Source of the DNA: Oceanobacillus massiliensis str. N'diop
GTDB lineage: Bacteria > Bacillota > Bacilli > Bacillales > Amphibacillaceae
Direction of reading: 5' to 3'
DNA length: 44,414 nucleotides
NCBI RefSeq assembly: GCF_000285495.1
Contig: NZ_HE610976.1
Coordinates: 646,056-690,469, forward strand
Position numbers and translations under genes: made by a program. The notes beneath the pieces were generated by a model. The model had not been told where the DNA came from and did not search any database. It saw only the letters and a program-made list of their open reading frames with translations. Positions 9,531-18,144 of the stretch are shown in pieces (position 1 is the first letter of the stretch; each line of letters opens with the position of its first letter).

Positions 9531-10718
9531 TCAGTCTATTTTCCTTTCAAAATTTTTAAAATTAATACCAATAGTGATTATCATCCATTGCAGTATAGCT
9601 ATTGAGTAATTATTTTGGAATAATGTCATTTCAAAATTCTCATACACTAAAATCCCTAAAAAGAAGCAAGCAGACCATACCGCCACACTACTATCCAACC
9701 GCTTAATCAATAATTTCCAAATTGAGTATAATAAAAATATGAAAATTACGAATCCTACCATTCCTACTTCAATTATTATTTGCAAAAACTGATTATGAGC
9801 TGTGTAGTTTGTTACTATAAGATCTTTTGCATTTGTCCCTAGACCGTAGCCAAACAGCGGGTTTTCGGAGATTTTCTGAAACAGTTGCTCCCATATTACG
9901 CTTCTACCTGAATCGTGATAAAGTGGTTTCCCAAAAAAATGAAGACTTAAATCATTTAAGTACACTCCAACATGTGAATTTTGTATTTTAGTATAAATGA
10001 ATAAAAATAATAAATTTAGAATAATAACCATGTGAAAAACATAAGGGAAAAATTTCGAGTAATATTGTAACACTACTCTTGATACGACTATTACTCCAAT
10101 CGCTACCAAGACAGATCGAGCATTAGTTGCGAAAATTAAAATTAAATTTATAAAAATTAAAAATGCAATATAAACTTTTTCCATGCTACTACTATATTTA
10201 AATGCAATAATTTTAAAGTATAGAACACAAAATAATAATACAGCTAAATAATTTGGATTACGGAATATGCTTTTAAACCCATCAAATGAAAGACCGGAAG
10301 CTATCCAGTGAATAAACAAGAAAACTACTGTAATCCCCATTATATAGCCTACTAACTTAATATTCATTATTCCCATGTTCATTCTTGTAGATTCCAGAAT
10401 GAAAATGAAAAGCAAAATTAATTGAATATAATAAAAAGCATCAACTTGAAGTGTTGTAATGTAGCTAATACTATAAACAATCATATATAAAAACAATGCT
10501 AGGTAAATCCTGTTTAAGTTTAAATCAAACTGCCTTTTATCTATAATTCCTTTTACTAAAAATATGAGCATAAGAATAAATGTTAAATTTGTACTTATAG
10601 TTCCTATGCTCACTAGCACGTCGTATTGTGTGCGTACCATCGTATTTAGAATTAATAAGATTAATATTTGCACTAAGTATACCGACGAATTTCCATAAAA
10701 TTTATTATTACTTCTCAT
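9531..10718 (-). CDS. O-antigen polymerase/ligase-like membrane protein (Wzy/WaaL family)
   Basis: 395 residues with about ten to twelve hydrophobic segments and the family loop NPLFGYGLGTNAKD followed by NYTAHNQFLQIIIEVGMVG (about residues 288-325), the diagnostic region of Wzy_C proteins that polymerise or transfer lipid-linked glycans outside the membrane. ATG 10718 follows GGGAG. The gene is monocistronic and opposite in direction to both neighbours. Teichoic acid synthesis by TagF does not need such a protein, so it more likely serves a second polysaccharide. The flippase at 18141-19697 and csaB are plausible partners. The family call is good; which reaction it performs is unknown. Confidence 0.82.
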   Translation of the reverse strand: MRSNNKFYGNSSVYLVQILILLILNTMVRTQYDVLVSIGTISTNLTFILMLIFLVKGIIDKRQFDLNLNRIYLALFLYMIVYSISYITTLQVDAFYYIQLILLFIFILESTRMNMGIMNIKLVGYIMGITVVFLFIHWIASGLSFDGFKSIFRNPNYLAVLLFCVLYFKIIAFKYSSSMEKVYIAFLIFINLILIFATNARSVLVAIGVIVVSRVVLQYYSKFFPYVFHMVIILNLLFLFIYTKIQNSHVGVYLNDLSLHFFGKPLYHDSGRSVIWEQLFQKISENPLFGYGLGTNAKDLIVTNYTAHNQFLQIIIEVGMVGFVIFIFLLYSIWKLLIKRLDSSVAVWSACFFLGILVYENFEMTLFQNNYSIAILQWMIITIGINFKNFERKID

Positions 10719-10874
10719 ATGATACTCCCTCTACCTTCCACTATTACAAAACATAAAATTATATTATCAAATAAACAAGAGATTAGATACCCTTACAACA
10801 AGATGTTAATATACAATAAAATGACAAAATAGAGAAATATTTCGACATAATATATAGTTTTTTTATAGAAAGAC

Positions 10875-10903
10875 TTAACATTTCATATGATTCTTGCGAT
10901 AAT
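10875..10903 (+). promoter_or_regulatory. Probable sigma-A promoter for the SH3-repeat glucosaminidase
   Basis: TTAACA, 17 bases, GATAAT, about 95 bases upstream of the TTG start, leaving a leader of roughly 88 bases. Confidence 0.5.
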
Positions 10904-10997
10904 AGGTATATCCTTCAATTAATTAAGATAGGAGTGAATAGAAATATTATTAACAGCGTAAGGATATATCAAAAGCAAGAGAGGGGAAAACAATTAA

Positions 10998-13142
10998 TTG
11001 AGAAAAGGTCAACAATGTAAATTCGTCGTTGTTAGTTGCTTCCTTGCACTAGTATTTACACTAATAATAATTCCAACTAGCACAAGCGGTAAAGTTTTTG
11101 CTGCGGAAATTTATCAAGGCGTTGCATTGAAAGATTCTACTAATGTATATGATAGCACTTCAAGAAGCAACGTTTTAAAGTCTTATAGCAAAGGTTCTAT
11201 TCTACTATATACATCACATTCAGGAGAATGGTATAGTGCTATAGTTTATGTAAATGGAAAAAAACATAACGGTTATATCCATAAATCGGATGTTGACACT
11301 TCCGTTTCCGATCAAGAAACTTTAAAAGGTATTGGGCTTAAAAATTCTACAGCCGTTTATTCTAAGGCTTCTACTAGTTCTAGTAAACTTAAAACTTATG
11401 ATCAGGGTCATATCCTCTACTATGAAACGTTTACTAGTGAGTGGTATGAAGCATTCGTTTATATTAATGGCAGAAAAACTACAGGTTACATCAATAAATC
11501 AGATGTTGAACAAATTTCAGAAAATCAACAATCTTTGACTGGTATAGGTTTAAAAAAACCAACTGCTGTATACTCTAAGGCTTCTACTAATTCTAGTAAA
11601 CTGAAAACTTATGATCAGGGCCATATCCTCTACTATGAAACTTTTACTAGTGGATGGTACGAAGCATTCGTTTATATTAATGGCAAAAAAACCTCTGGCT
11701 ATATTCATATCGATGATGTTGAAAACATACAAGATACACAAGAATCCTTACAAGGACGCGCGTCAAAAAATCCAACAAATATATACTCAAAGGCTTCTAG
11801 AGACTCCAGTGTATTAAAAAATTATAAAAGTGGCAGTAATCTATTATTTAAAACATTCTCTAAGAACTGGTATGAAGCTTTAGTCTATGTAGATGGAAAG
11901 CCTAAAACTGGTTATATCCATTATGATGATGTAACTACTGGTGATGTTTATGTTGAAACTGACTACGAGAGCGATTACTATGAAGTTGTCGATACTCAGA
12001 TGGAAAAAGCACCACAAGTATGGAAAGATGGTGGATTTGTAAATGCTTCCAGTGAGCAAGTGGCATATTATGTGAATTCCTCCAACTTTCATAAAGGTGA
12101 TAGCGAGTTTTTCCAATTTCTTGATCTAGCTGAAACAGCTGGAGTAAATGCCAATGAAATCAACGAAAAGATATTGAAGGGCAAAGGAATACTTGCCGGT
12201 ACAGCGCAATCATTTATAAATGGCGGTAAAAAGTATAGTATAAATGAGATTTATCTAATGTCTCACGCTCTACATGAAACTGGTAATGGCACTTCAAGTT
12301 TGTCTATCGGTGTTCCTGTAGATAAAAATGGAAATGTAGTAAGTAAAAGTAATGCAGCATATACTGTATATAATATGTATGGAATTGGCGCTAAAGATGC
12401 TTGCCCTTTAGAATGCGGGGCAAAGTATGCATTCGATCATGGTTGGTTTACCCCAGAAGATGCAATAGTTGGTGGAGCTGCATTTATAGGAAATAACTAT
12501 ATTAACTCTGGACAAAACACATTGTATAAAATGCGTTGGAATCCTGATGCACCTGGGAGCCATCAATATGCAACAGACGTTGCATGGGCTGTTGCACAAA
12601 CCAAAAACATTAGTAATCTTTACAATTTGATAGAGGATTATATTTTGGTTTTTGATATCCCTAAATATGAAAATCAACCTGACTCGTCAGGAAATCCGAA
12701 TTCAAGCGAATCTTCGGAGGCAGTTAAAACAGCCTATCCAAATAATGTATATGGTATTGTTGATGCCGATCCTTCGTTGAACATTAGAAGTACTCCTAAT
12801 GGTTCTAAAATAGGAAGTCTTGCCGATGGTACTTCAATTAAAGTACAAGGTACCAATAATAACAATTGGTACAAGGTTACATCTGGCGGCAAAACCGGAT
12901 GGGTACACAGTGATTATGTAAATCTAATAAATCTACTTGAGGTCACTGCAACTAATCTAAATGTACGTGAAACACCTAATGGTACTAAAGTGGGCAGTGT
13001 GAGCAATGAATTATTGGCTGCAGTACTGGATTCTAACAATAAGATAGTTAGACAAAATGAATGGTATAAAATTTATTATAATGGAAAACAAGCTTGGGTA
13101 AGCGGCGGAACTAATGGTACCCAATATATTAGAATTAAATAA
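10998..13142 (+). CDS. Secreted beta-N-acetylglucosaminidase with four SH3-like repeats
   Basis: Cleaves the glycan strands of peptidoglycan. A signal peptide (basic start, hydrophobic core, VFA-AE near residue 35) is followed by four repeats of about 71 residues (residues 40-315) with the pattern VYSKAS...LK.Y..G..L...WYEA.VY.NGK..GYI...DV. The LytD-type glucosaminidase domain (about 334-555) carries HALHETGNG (catalytic E427), YNMYGIGA and YKMRWNPDAPG. Two bacterial SH3 domains (about 580-714, LNIRSTPNG and LNVRETPNG) finish the protein. TTG 10998 follows GAGGGG at 11 bases. The whole catalytic core is paralogous to the SLH protein at 15117-17333. Position inside the teichoic acid cluster suggests wall turnover coordinated with teichoic acid synthesis. 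Confidence 0.92.
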   Translation: MRKGQQCKFVVVSCFLALVFTLIIIPTSTSGKVFAAEIYQGVALKDSTNVYDSTSRSNVLKSYSKGSILLYTSHSGEWYSAIVYVNGKKHNGYIHKSDVDTSVSDQETLKGIGLKNSTAVYSKASTSSSKLKTYDQGHILYYETFTSEWYEAFVYINGRKTTGYINKSDVEQISENQQSLTGIGLKKPTAVYSKASTNSSKLKTYDQGHILYYETFTSGWYEAFVYINGKKTSGYIHIDDVENIQDTQESLQGRASKNPTNIYSKASRDSSVLKNYKSGSNLLFKTFSKNWYEALVYVDGKPKTGYIHYDDVTTGDVYVETDYESDYYEVVDTQMEKAPQVWKDGGFVNASSEQVAYYVNSSNFHKGDSEFFQFLDLAETAGVNANEINEKILKGKGILAGTAQSFINGGKKYSINEIYLMSHALHETGNGTSSLSIGVPVDKNGNVVSKSNAAYTVYNMYGIGAKDACPLECGAKYAFDHGWFTPEDAIVGGAAFIGNNYINSGQNTLYKMRWNPDAPGSHQYATDVAWAVAQTKNISNLYNLIEDYILVFDIPKYENQPDSSGNPNSSESSEAVKTAYPNNVYGIVDADPSLNIRSTPNGSKIGSLADGTSIKVQGTNNNNWYKVTSGGKTGWVHSDYVNLINLLEVTATNLNVRETPNGTKVGSVSNELLAAVLDSNNKIVRQNEWYKIYYNGKQAWVSGGTNGTQYIRIK
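11115..11942 (+). repeat. Four tandem about 213-bp coding repeats
   Basis: Units begin near 11115, 11325, 11538 and 11751. The second and third are nearly identical in DNA, for example AAAACTTATGATCAGGG and CATATCCTCTACTATGAAAC occur in both, whereas the first and fourth have diverged. This points to a recent duplication of one unit and to possible copy-number change. Confidence 0.85.
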
Positions 13143-13161
13143 AAAGTAAATTTTGTTAAAA

Positions 13162-13202
13162 AGAACCATATGCTATTAACTTAGCATATGGTTCTTTTTT
13201 TG
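13162..13202 (+). terminator. Terminator after the SH3-repeat glucosaminidase
   Basis: 13-base perfect stem AGAACCATATGCT / AGCATATGGTTCT with an eight-base loop and a run of T residues. Confidence 0.9.
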
Positions 13203-13301
13203 AAAAAATTACTATTTCAATTAGAAGTGAATGATAGTATAATAACTTGTAGTGAAATTGTTAAGTAGATGTAAAGTCATTATTAAATTAACGTAAAAAT
13301 A

Positions 13302-13310
13302 TGTTATAAT
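13302..13310 (+). promoter_or_regulatory. Extended -10 promoter for tagD-tagB
   Basis: TGTTATAAT (TGn plus perfect TATAAT) about 33 bases before the tagD ATG; no good -35 box is seen. Confidence 0.6.
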
Positions 13311-13342
13311 ACTATATAAGAAACTCAACGGAGGTTGTTAAA

Positions 13343-13740
13343 ATGAAAAAGTAATCACATATGGAACATTCGATTTACTCCATACTGGTCATATAAATTT
13401 ACTACGTCGAGCTAAAGAATACGGTGACTATCTGATCGTTGCCATTTCATCTGATGAATTTAACGCCCTTAAAGATAAAAAAGCTTATTATACTTTCGAA
13501 CAGCGTAAAGCTATTCTGGAAGCTATTCGATATGTTGATGAAGTAATTCCTGAGAATACGTGGGAGCAAAAAGTAGAAGATGTACAAAATCACACTGTTG
13601 ATGTCTTTGTAATGGGAGACGACTGGAAAGGCGAATTTGACTTCTTGAAGGAACATTGTGAAGTTGTTTATTTACCGCGAACAGTAGGTATCTCCACTAC
13701 TAAGATCAAGTCAGATTTAAACCTAGCAAACAATGGTTAG
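13343..13740 (+). pseudogene. tagD: Glycerol-3-phosphate cytidylyltransferase TagD, frame broken at codon 3-4
   Basis: Makes CDP-glycerol from CTP and glycerol-3-phosphate, the donor for TagB and TagF. From 13351 the frame encodes VITYGTFDLLHTGHINLLRRAK (key motif GTFDLLHTGH, the cytidylyltransferase HxGH), then RYVDEVIPE, VFVMGDDWKGEFDFL and YLPRTVGISTTKIK, a full-length TagD of about 130 residues. The start region has GGAGG, then ATGAAAAAG followed directly by TAA. Restoring one A gives M-K-K-V-I-T-Y-G, the usual TagD start, and no other start codon exists in the coding frame. The break is therefore a missing A in an A5 run, or is bypassed by a -1 slip on AAG. The end overlaps the start of tagB by 8 bases. 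Confidence 0.9.
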
Positions 13741-14923
13741 AGAGTTAGCAATATCTCTCTACCTTTTTGTTTTCCGTATACTCTTTAATACTTTTAAACT
13801 ATTTCCCCAAAAGAACAAAACCGTTGGTGTTGCTTCGTTTGGGGATAATGTTTTTTTCACTGCCAAATCTTTAACAAAGCTATCAGATGAAGAGATAGTG
13901 ATTTTGAAAGACAGTTCCTGCAAATATAATTTCGATGACTCTATTGCTAATATTATCTCATTCAATATGAAGCATCCAATTGATTATTTAAAATCCATCT
14001 ACCATTTGGCTACCGCTACTACGGTATTGGTAGATACCTATTTTGGTTTTTTAGCAGTTACAAACTTTAGACCGGGTACAACGTGTATACAGCTTTGGCA
14101 TGCTGCAGGAGCGATTAAACATTTCGGCCTTCAGGACCCTTCCAATGAGACGAGGAGCCAAAGAGCGATTGATCGTTTCCAACAGGTTTATGATCGCTTT
14201 GATTATACAGTGGTTGGTTCCGAAAAAATGGCCGATACCTTTCGGGAAAGCTTTGGAATTACCAATAATCGCATTTTGCGTACGGGAGTTCCACGTTCAG
14301 ATATCTTATTTAACCAAGAGAAAAAACAGCAAATATATCATTATATCCATTCTAAATATCCTTTAATAGGTGACAAGAAGATTATCTTATATACACCGAC
14401 ATTCCGTGAAGATCAGTTCACCGATTATCAATTGGAATTGGATATTCCTCAGATGTATAGAGAGCTTTCAGATGAATATGTGCTGTTCATTAAGCTCCAC
14501 CCTGCTGTTTCCAACTATGTTATAAGCGAAGAGTTTGATGATTTTGTATATGACGTATCCGATTACAAGGACACTAACGAGCTATTGCTCATTACTGACT
14601 TGTTGATTAGCGACTATTCCTCCATTCCTTTTGAGTACGCAATATTGGAGAAGCCGATGATATTTTTCGCCTATGATATGGAACAATATAAAATTACCAG
14701 CGGACTTATTAATGATTATGGAAATCAAATGCCTGGGCCAGTAGTCTCAACGACTTACGAAATTATATATTCTATCAGAGAAAAGGCCTTTGATATGAAT
14801 CAGATACAATCATTTAAAGAGCAATGGAATGAATATTCCACTGGAAATTCCAGTATCAATTTAGCTCGATTTTTGGCTGGAGTAGAAGAAAAAGAGGAAA
14901 CAAAAGAAAAGGTATTTATATGA
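13733..14923 (+). CDS. tagB: Teichoic acid primase TagB
   Basis: Membrane-associated enzyme that adds the first glycerol phosphate from CDP-glycerol to the lipid-linked ManNAc-GlcNAc unit made by TagO and TagA. Of 396 residues, the region 118-300 carries the hallmark motifs: LWHAAGAIKHFGL (H123), VGSEKM, LYTPTFREDQF, IKLHPAVS (H256) and ISDYSSIPFEYA (293-297). The WHAAGAIK form separates TagB from TagF. The N-terminal hydrophobic helix fits membrane attachment. Its ATG at 13733 lies inside the end of tagD, implying translational coupling, so the tagD frame break could also affect tagB expression. Confidence 0.92.
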   Translation: MVRELAISLYLFVFRILFNTFKLFPQKNKTVGVASFGDNVFFTAKSLTKLSDEEIVILKDSSCKYNFDDSIANIISFNMKHPIDYLKSIYHLATATTVLVDTYFGFLAVTNFRPGTTCIQLWHAAGAIKHFGLQDPSNETRSQRAIDRFQQVYDRFDYTVVGSEKMADTFRESFGITNNRILRTGVPRSDILFNQEKKQQIYHYIHSKYPLIGDKKIILYTPTFREDQFTDYQLELDIPQMYRELSDEYVLFIKLHPAVSNYVISEEFDDFVYDVSDYKDTNELLLITDLLISDYSSIPFEYAILEKPMIFFAYDMEQYKITSGLINDYGNQMPGPVVSTTYEIIYSIREKAFDMNQIQSFKEQWNEYSTGNSSINLARFLAGVEEKEETKEKVFI

Positions 14924-14972
14924 GAAGTCTCTTACTCGGAAGGAAAGCTTTCAAGTAAGGGGCTTCTTTTTC
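14923..14972 (+). terminator. Terminator after tagB
   Basis: 14-base stem AGAAGTCTCTTACT / AGTAAGGGGCTTCT with two G-U pairs and a 17-base loop, then TTTTCTATTT. It overlaps the tagB stop. Confidence 0.85.
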
Positions 14973-15116
14973 TATTTATAAATTTTTAGTAAATAATGTT
15001 AATTATCTGTAAAACGTAATGCATTTCATAGTTTAATGTACTAATATTGGTCATGTAATTTCAACAGCACTATCTATTATTCTAGTTTTGAAAATCAATT
15101 TGCAAAACTTATTTGC

Positions 15117-17333
15117 ATGATGATTAGAATAGTAGATGAAAGGAGAGGATCTTACATAAAGACAAGAAGACTCCCGATTTATGTCGTTTTATTGGCCATG
15201 GTACTATCATTATTTGCCCCGCGAGCTTTTGCTTCAGATGATATAAGTGGTCATTATTTCGAAAATGATATGAGAGCATTAATAGAAAAAGGGGTAATCG
15301 TCGGATACAGTGACGGAACTTATAAACCAAACCGGCATGTAACTCGTGCTGAATTCACTATTTTCCTTGTAAGGAGCTTGGAAATATCCCAAGCCTCTCA
15401 ATCCGTAGCATTTAACGATGTGGATAAGAGTGATTGGTATTATTCTGCAATTGCATCAGCAACCGCTCATGATTTAATTAATGGGTACCCAGATGGTTCA
15501 TTTAAGCCGAATGAAAATATTTCCAGACAAGAAATGGCGGCTATGGTACAAAGGGCTCTAGCCATAGCTGGAATTAGCGCTGGAGAAGCACCGCTGGATT
15601 TCGTAGATACACCAGATATTAATCCAATCTATTATTCTGCAATACAGCAATTGCTGTATTTGGACATAATGGTCGGAAAGATCGATAAAAATGGAAATAC
15701 TTCTTTTCATCCAATGGCTTCAACTACTCGCGGAGAAGCAGCTGCAATTCTGAATCGACTGCTCAGCATCAGTGAAACAGGAAAAGAAATTGTGACGACT
15801 ACACATTATGACTTAGATTTTAATGAAATGGTCAACATCCAAATGACTAAGACACCAAAAGTGGATGGATCTGGTATCTACCTGGCCAGTGAAGAACTGG
15901 TATCCTATTATGCTAATCCAAATAATTACTCCAAGGGATCAAGTGACTATTTGCAATTTCTCATTCTATCTCAAAATGCTGGATTAAATGCACAGGAGAT
16001 AAACGAAAAGGTTCTTAAGGGAAAAGGAATTCTTGAAGGCCAGGGACAAGCATTCATCGATGCAGGAAAGAAGTATAACGTCAATGAGGTCTATTTGATC
16101 GCACATGCACTTCATGAAACAGGGAATGGTACTTCCCAGCTTGCTAAAGGTATCCTTGTTTCTACAGTGGATGGTAAAAGTGTATATCCAAAAAAGACAT
16201 ATAATATGTATGGAATAAGAGCATATGATAGTAATCCCTTAAGGCTGGGTTCTGAGCATGCATATAAAGAGGGCTGGTTCACTCCGAGGGACGCCATAAT
16301 AGGTGGTGCTGCATTTATCGCTGATGGGTATATAAACAGTGGACAGGATACACTCTATAAGATGAGATGGAATCCAAGCAGTCCAGGATATCCTCAATAT
16401 GCCACCCATGTCAGCTGGGCAGTATTGCAGACAACCCGTATCCAGGAAATATATAATCTGTTGGATTCATATGTTTTAAAATATGATGTTCCAACGTTTA
16501 ACCACCAGCCAGGGAAGACATCTAAACCATCTGGCGAATTACAGTATCATGTTGATCTTACACAGAACGGAAAAATTGGTGTAACAACCGCAAACCTAAA
16601 TCTAAGAAAAGGTCCTACTACAAGCTTTAACATTATTCATACACTTGGTACAGACATTCCCGTAACTCTTATTGGTGAAAATGGCGGCTGGTATAAAGTT
16701 AATGCAAATGGAACAACTGGATGGGTCTCCAGTGCTTATATTCGGTTGAATCGGGATTTAAGGAGTCTCTCTAGCGACGATTCAGCAATCGGACGTGATG
16801 CTGAGAGAACAGATTCGACGGAGGAAAGAGATACTGGAGTTATTCCGGAAGAGGAAGCCTCACCAGATTCTCTAAACGAAGATAATCCCGAAATTGATCA
16901 AACATTTGATCAATATCCAGTTAAACTTATGGGAAAGACTAATGGCGACAATGTTCACTTAAGAACAGAGCCAGATAGCTCAAATCCAGAGACTATCATT
17001 ACCAAGATTCCCATCGCTGCAGAGGTTCAGATTAAAGGTAAAAATGAGAAGGGCTGGTATTTGGTCGTCTATGGTGAACAAGAGGGTTGGATTCTCAGTA
17101 AGTTTATTGACATTAATAACCTTCTGCAAATCGTGGGTACGGAAACTAGGTTAAATGTGAGAAGTGAATCCAATGATACGAGTGAAATCATCGGTAAAAT
17201 TGTTAATGGTGACCATGTTTTTGGAATAGCAGATGAAAATGGAGAGCTGGTTCACAAAGATAATTGGGTACAAATTATTTTTGAAGATCAACTTGCTTGG
17301 ATATATGGAGATTTTGTCAAACCAGAAAATTGA
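15117..17333 (+). CDS. SLH-anchored secreted beta-N-acetylglucosaminidase
   Basis: Peptidoglycan hydrolase held on the surface by S-layer homology domains. The signal peptide KTRRLPIYVVLLAMVLSLF (ending AFA-SDD, residue 39/40) is followed by three SLH domains (about 41-90, 99-148, 161-215; motifs TRAE, SRQE, TRGE), a glucosaminidase domain (about 238-470; HALHETGNG, E334) and three SH3b-like modules (about 505-545, 605-665, 675-735). The core is closely paralogous to the protein at 10998-13142. The start is doubtful: ATG 15117/15120 has no ribosome binding site, while GAAAGGAG at 15138-15145 points to an in-frame ATA at 15156. SLH domains bind pyruvylated wall polysaccharide, and csaB lies downstream. 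Confidence 0.92.
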   Translation: MMIRIVDERRGSYIKTRRLPIYVVLLAMVLSLFAPRAFASDDISGHYFENDMRALIEKGVIVGYSDGTYKPNRHVTRAEFTIFLVRSLEISQASQSVAFNDVDKSDWYYSAIASATAHDLINGYPDGSFKPNENISRQEMAAMVQRALAIAGISAGEAPLDFVDTPDINPIYYSAIQQLLYLDIMVGKIDKNGNTSFHPMASTTRGEAAAILNRLLSISETGKEIVTTTHYDLDFNEMVNIQMTKTPKVDGSGIYLASEELVSYYANPNNYSKGSSDYLQFLILSQNAGLNAQEINEKVLKGKGILEGQGQAFIDAGKKYNVNEVYLIAHALHETGNGTSQLAKGILVSTVDGKSVYPKKTYNMYGIRAYDSNPLRLGSEHAYKEGWFTPRDAIIGGAAFIADGYINSGQDTLYKMRWNPSSPGYPQYATHVSWAVLQTTRIQEIYNLLDSYVLKYDVPTFNHQPGKTSKPSGELQYHVDLTQNGKIGVTTANLNLRKGPTTSFNIIHTLGTDIPVTLIGENGGWYKVNANGTTGWVSSAYIRLNRDLRSLSSDDSAIGRDAERTDSTEERDTGVIPEEEASPDSLNEDNPEIDQTFDQYPVKLMGKTNGDNVHLRTEPDSSNPETIITKIPIAAEVQIKGKNEKGWYLVVYGEQEGWILSKFIDINNLLQIVGTETRLNVRSESNDTSEIIGKIVNGDHVFGIADENGELVHKDNWVQIIFEDQLAWIYGDFVKPEN
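15138..15158 (+). promoter_or_regulatory. Strong ribosome binding site followed by an in-frame ATA
   Basis: GAAAGGAG is followed 10 bases later by ATA at 15156-15158, in frame with the SLH glucosaminidase. Translation from here would give a textbook signal peptide n-region (M-KTRRLP). No ATG, GTG or TTG in frame lies at a usable distance. Confidence 0.55.
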
Positions 17334-17351
17334 GGACGTATAATGAGCGGG

Positions 17352-17379
17352 TTTCAGGAGGGAATATTTCCTCCTGAAA
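17352..17379 (+). terminator. Hairpin between the SLH glucosaminidase and tagA
   Basis: 10-base perfect stem TTTCAGGAGG / CCTCCTGAAA, followed by TCTTATCATTTC. It is a terminator or attenuator controlling read-through into tagA; the T tract is poor. Confidence 0.5.
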
Positions 17380-17409
17380 TCTTATCATTTCAAAGGAGTT
17401 CGATGAGGA

Positions 17410-18144
17410 ATGAAACAAGTAAAGATTTTGGGGGTCCCCTTTTTACATACTGATCAGAAATCTTTTGTTTCGCTGTTGGATCAACGTATCCAACAAAATG
17501 AAAAGACATTTGTTATTACTGCCAATCCCGAAATTGTTATGAAAGCAAATGAGGATGTCAATCTTATGAATTGTATTCATAAGGCAACATATATAACCGC
17601 TGATGGAATAGGTGTAGTAAAAGCAGCTCAACTACTGCGCTCCCCCCTGCCTGAACGTGTTACAGGATACGATACGATGATGCAATTATTAGAAGTGGCG
17701 AATAGAAATGCCTATAGGATATTTCTCCTTGGCGCAAAGAATGAGACTTTGCGTAAAACAATAACTGCTATTTCCTCCACTTATCCAGCTATTCATATAG
17801 CTGGTTCTCATGATGGTTACTTTGACTGGCAGGATAATGTCCTTACGGAAAAGATTGGGACATCAAAACCGGACATTATATTTGTTGCATTAGGTGCACC
17901 TCGTCAGGAAGAATGGATTGCAGAAAACCTTGATAAGTTTGAAACAGGTGTATTTATCGGTGTTGGCGGGTCTTTTGATGTCATAGCCGGTACGGTCAAA
18001 CGGGCACCCGTTTTCTGGCAGAAAGTGAACTTAGAATGGTTCTACCGTTTATTGAAACAACCGACCCGTTGGAGACGAATGATGGCACTTCCGCAGTTCG
18101 CTATCCATATTCTCAAACAGAAAGCGAAGGAGCTTACTTCATGA
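17410..18144 (+). CDS. tagA: N-acetylmannosaminyltransferase TagA (WecG/TagA/CpsF family)
   Basis: Transfers ManNAc from UDP-ManNAc to undecaprenyl-PP-GlcNAc, forming the linkage disaccharide. Visible: ITANPEIVMKAN with T37, TADGIGVVKAAQLL with D65 (the Thr and catalytic Asp known from Thermoanaerobacter TagA), GxGGSFDVIAG near 180, and the C-terminal appendage LEWFYRLLKQPTRWRRM with its conserved arginines. Length is 244 residues, normal. ATG 17410 follows AAAGGAG. Its stop overlaps the flippase start (ATGA), so the two are translationally coupled. Being first in the run that ends with csaB, it may serve a pyruvylated ManNAc-GlcNAc wall polysaccharide as well as teichoic acid. Confidence 0.93.
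   Translation: MKQVKILGVPFLHTDQKSFVSLLDQRIQQNEKTFVITANPEIVMKANEDVNLMNCIHKATYITADGIGVVKAAQLLRSPLPERVTGYDTMMQLLEVANRNAYRIFLLGAKNETLRKTITAISSTYPAIHIAGSHDGYFDWQDNVLTEKIGTSKPDIIFVALGAPRQEEWIAENLDKFETGVFIGVGGSFDVIAGTVKRAPVFWQKVNLEWFYRLLKQPTRWRRMMALPQFAIHILKQKAKELTS

Noticed and set aside
13447-13656. Minus-strand open frame across tagD
   Set aside because: It is the antisense shadow of the conserved TagD sequence.
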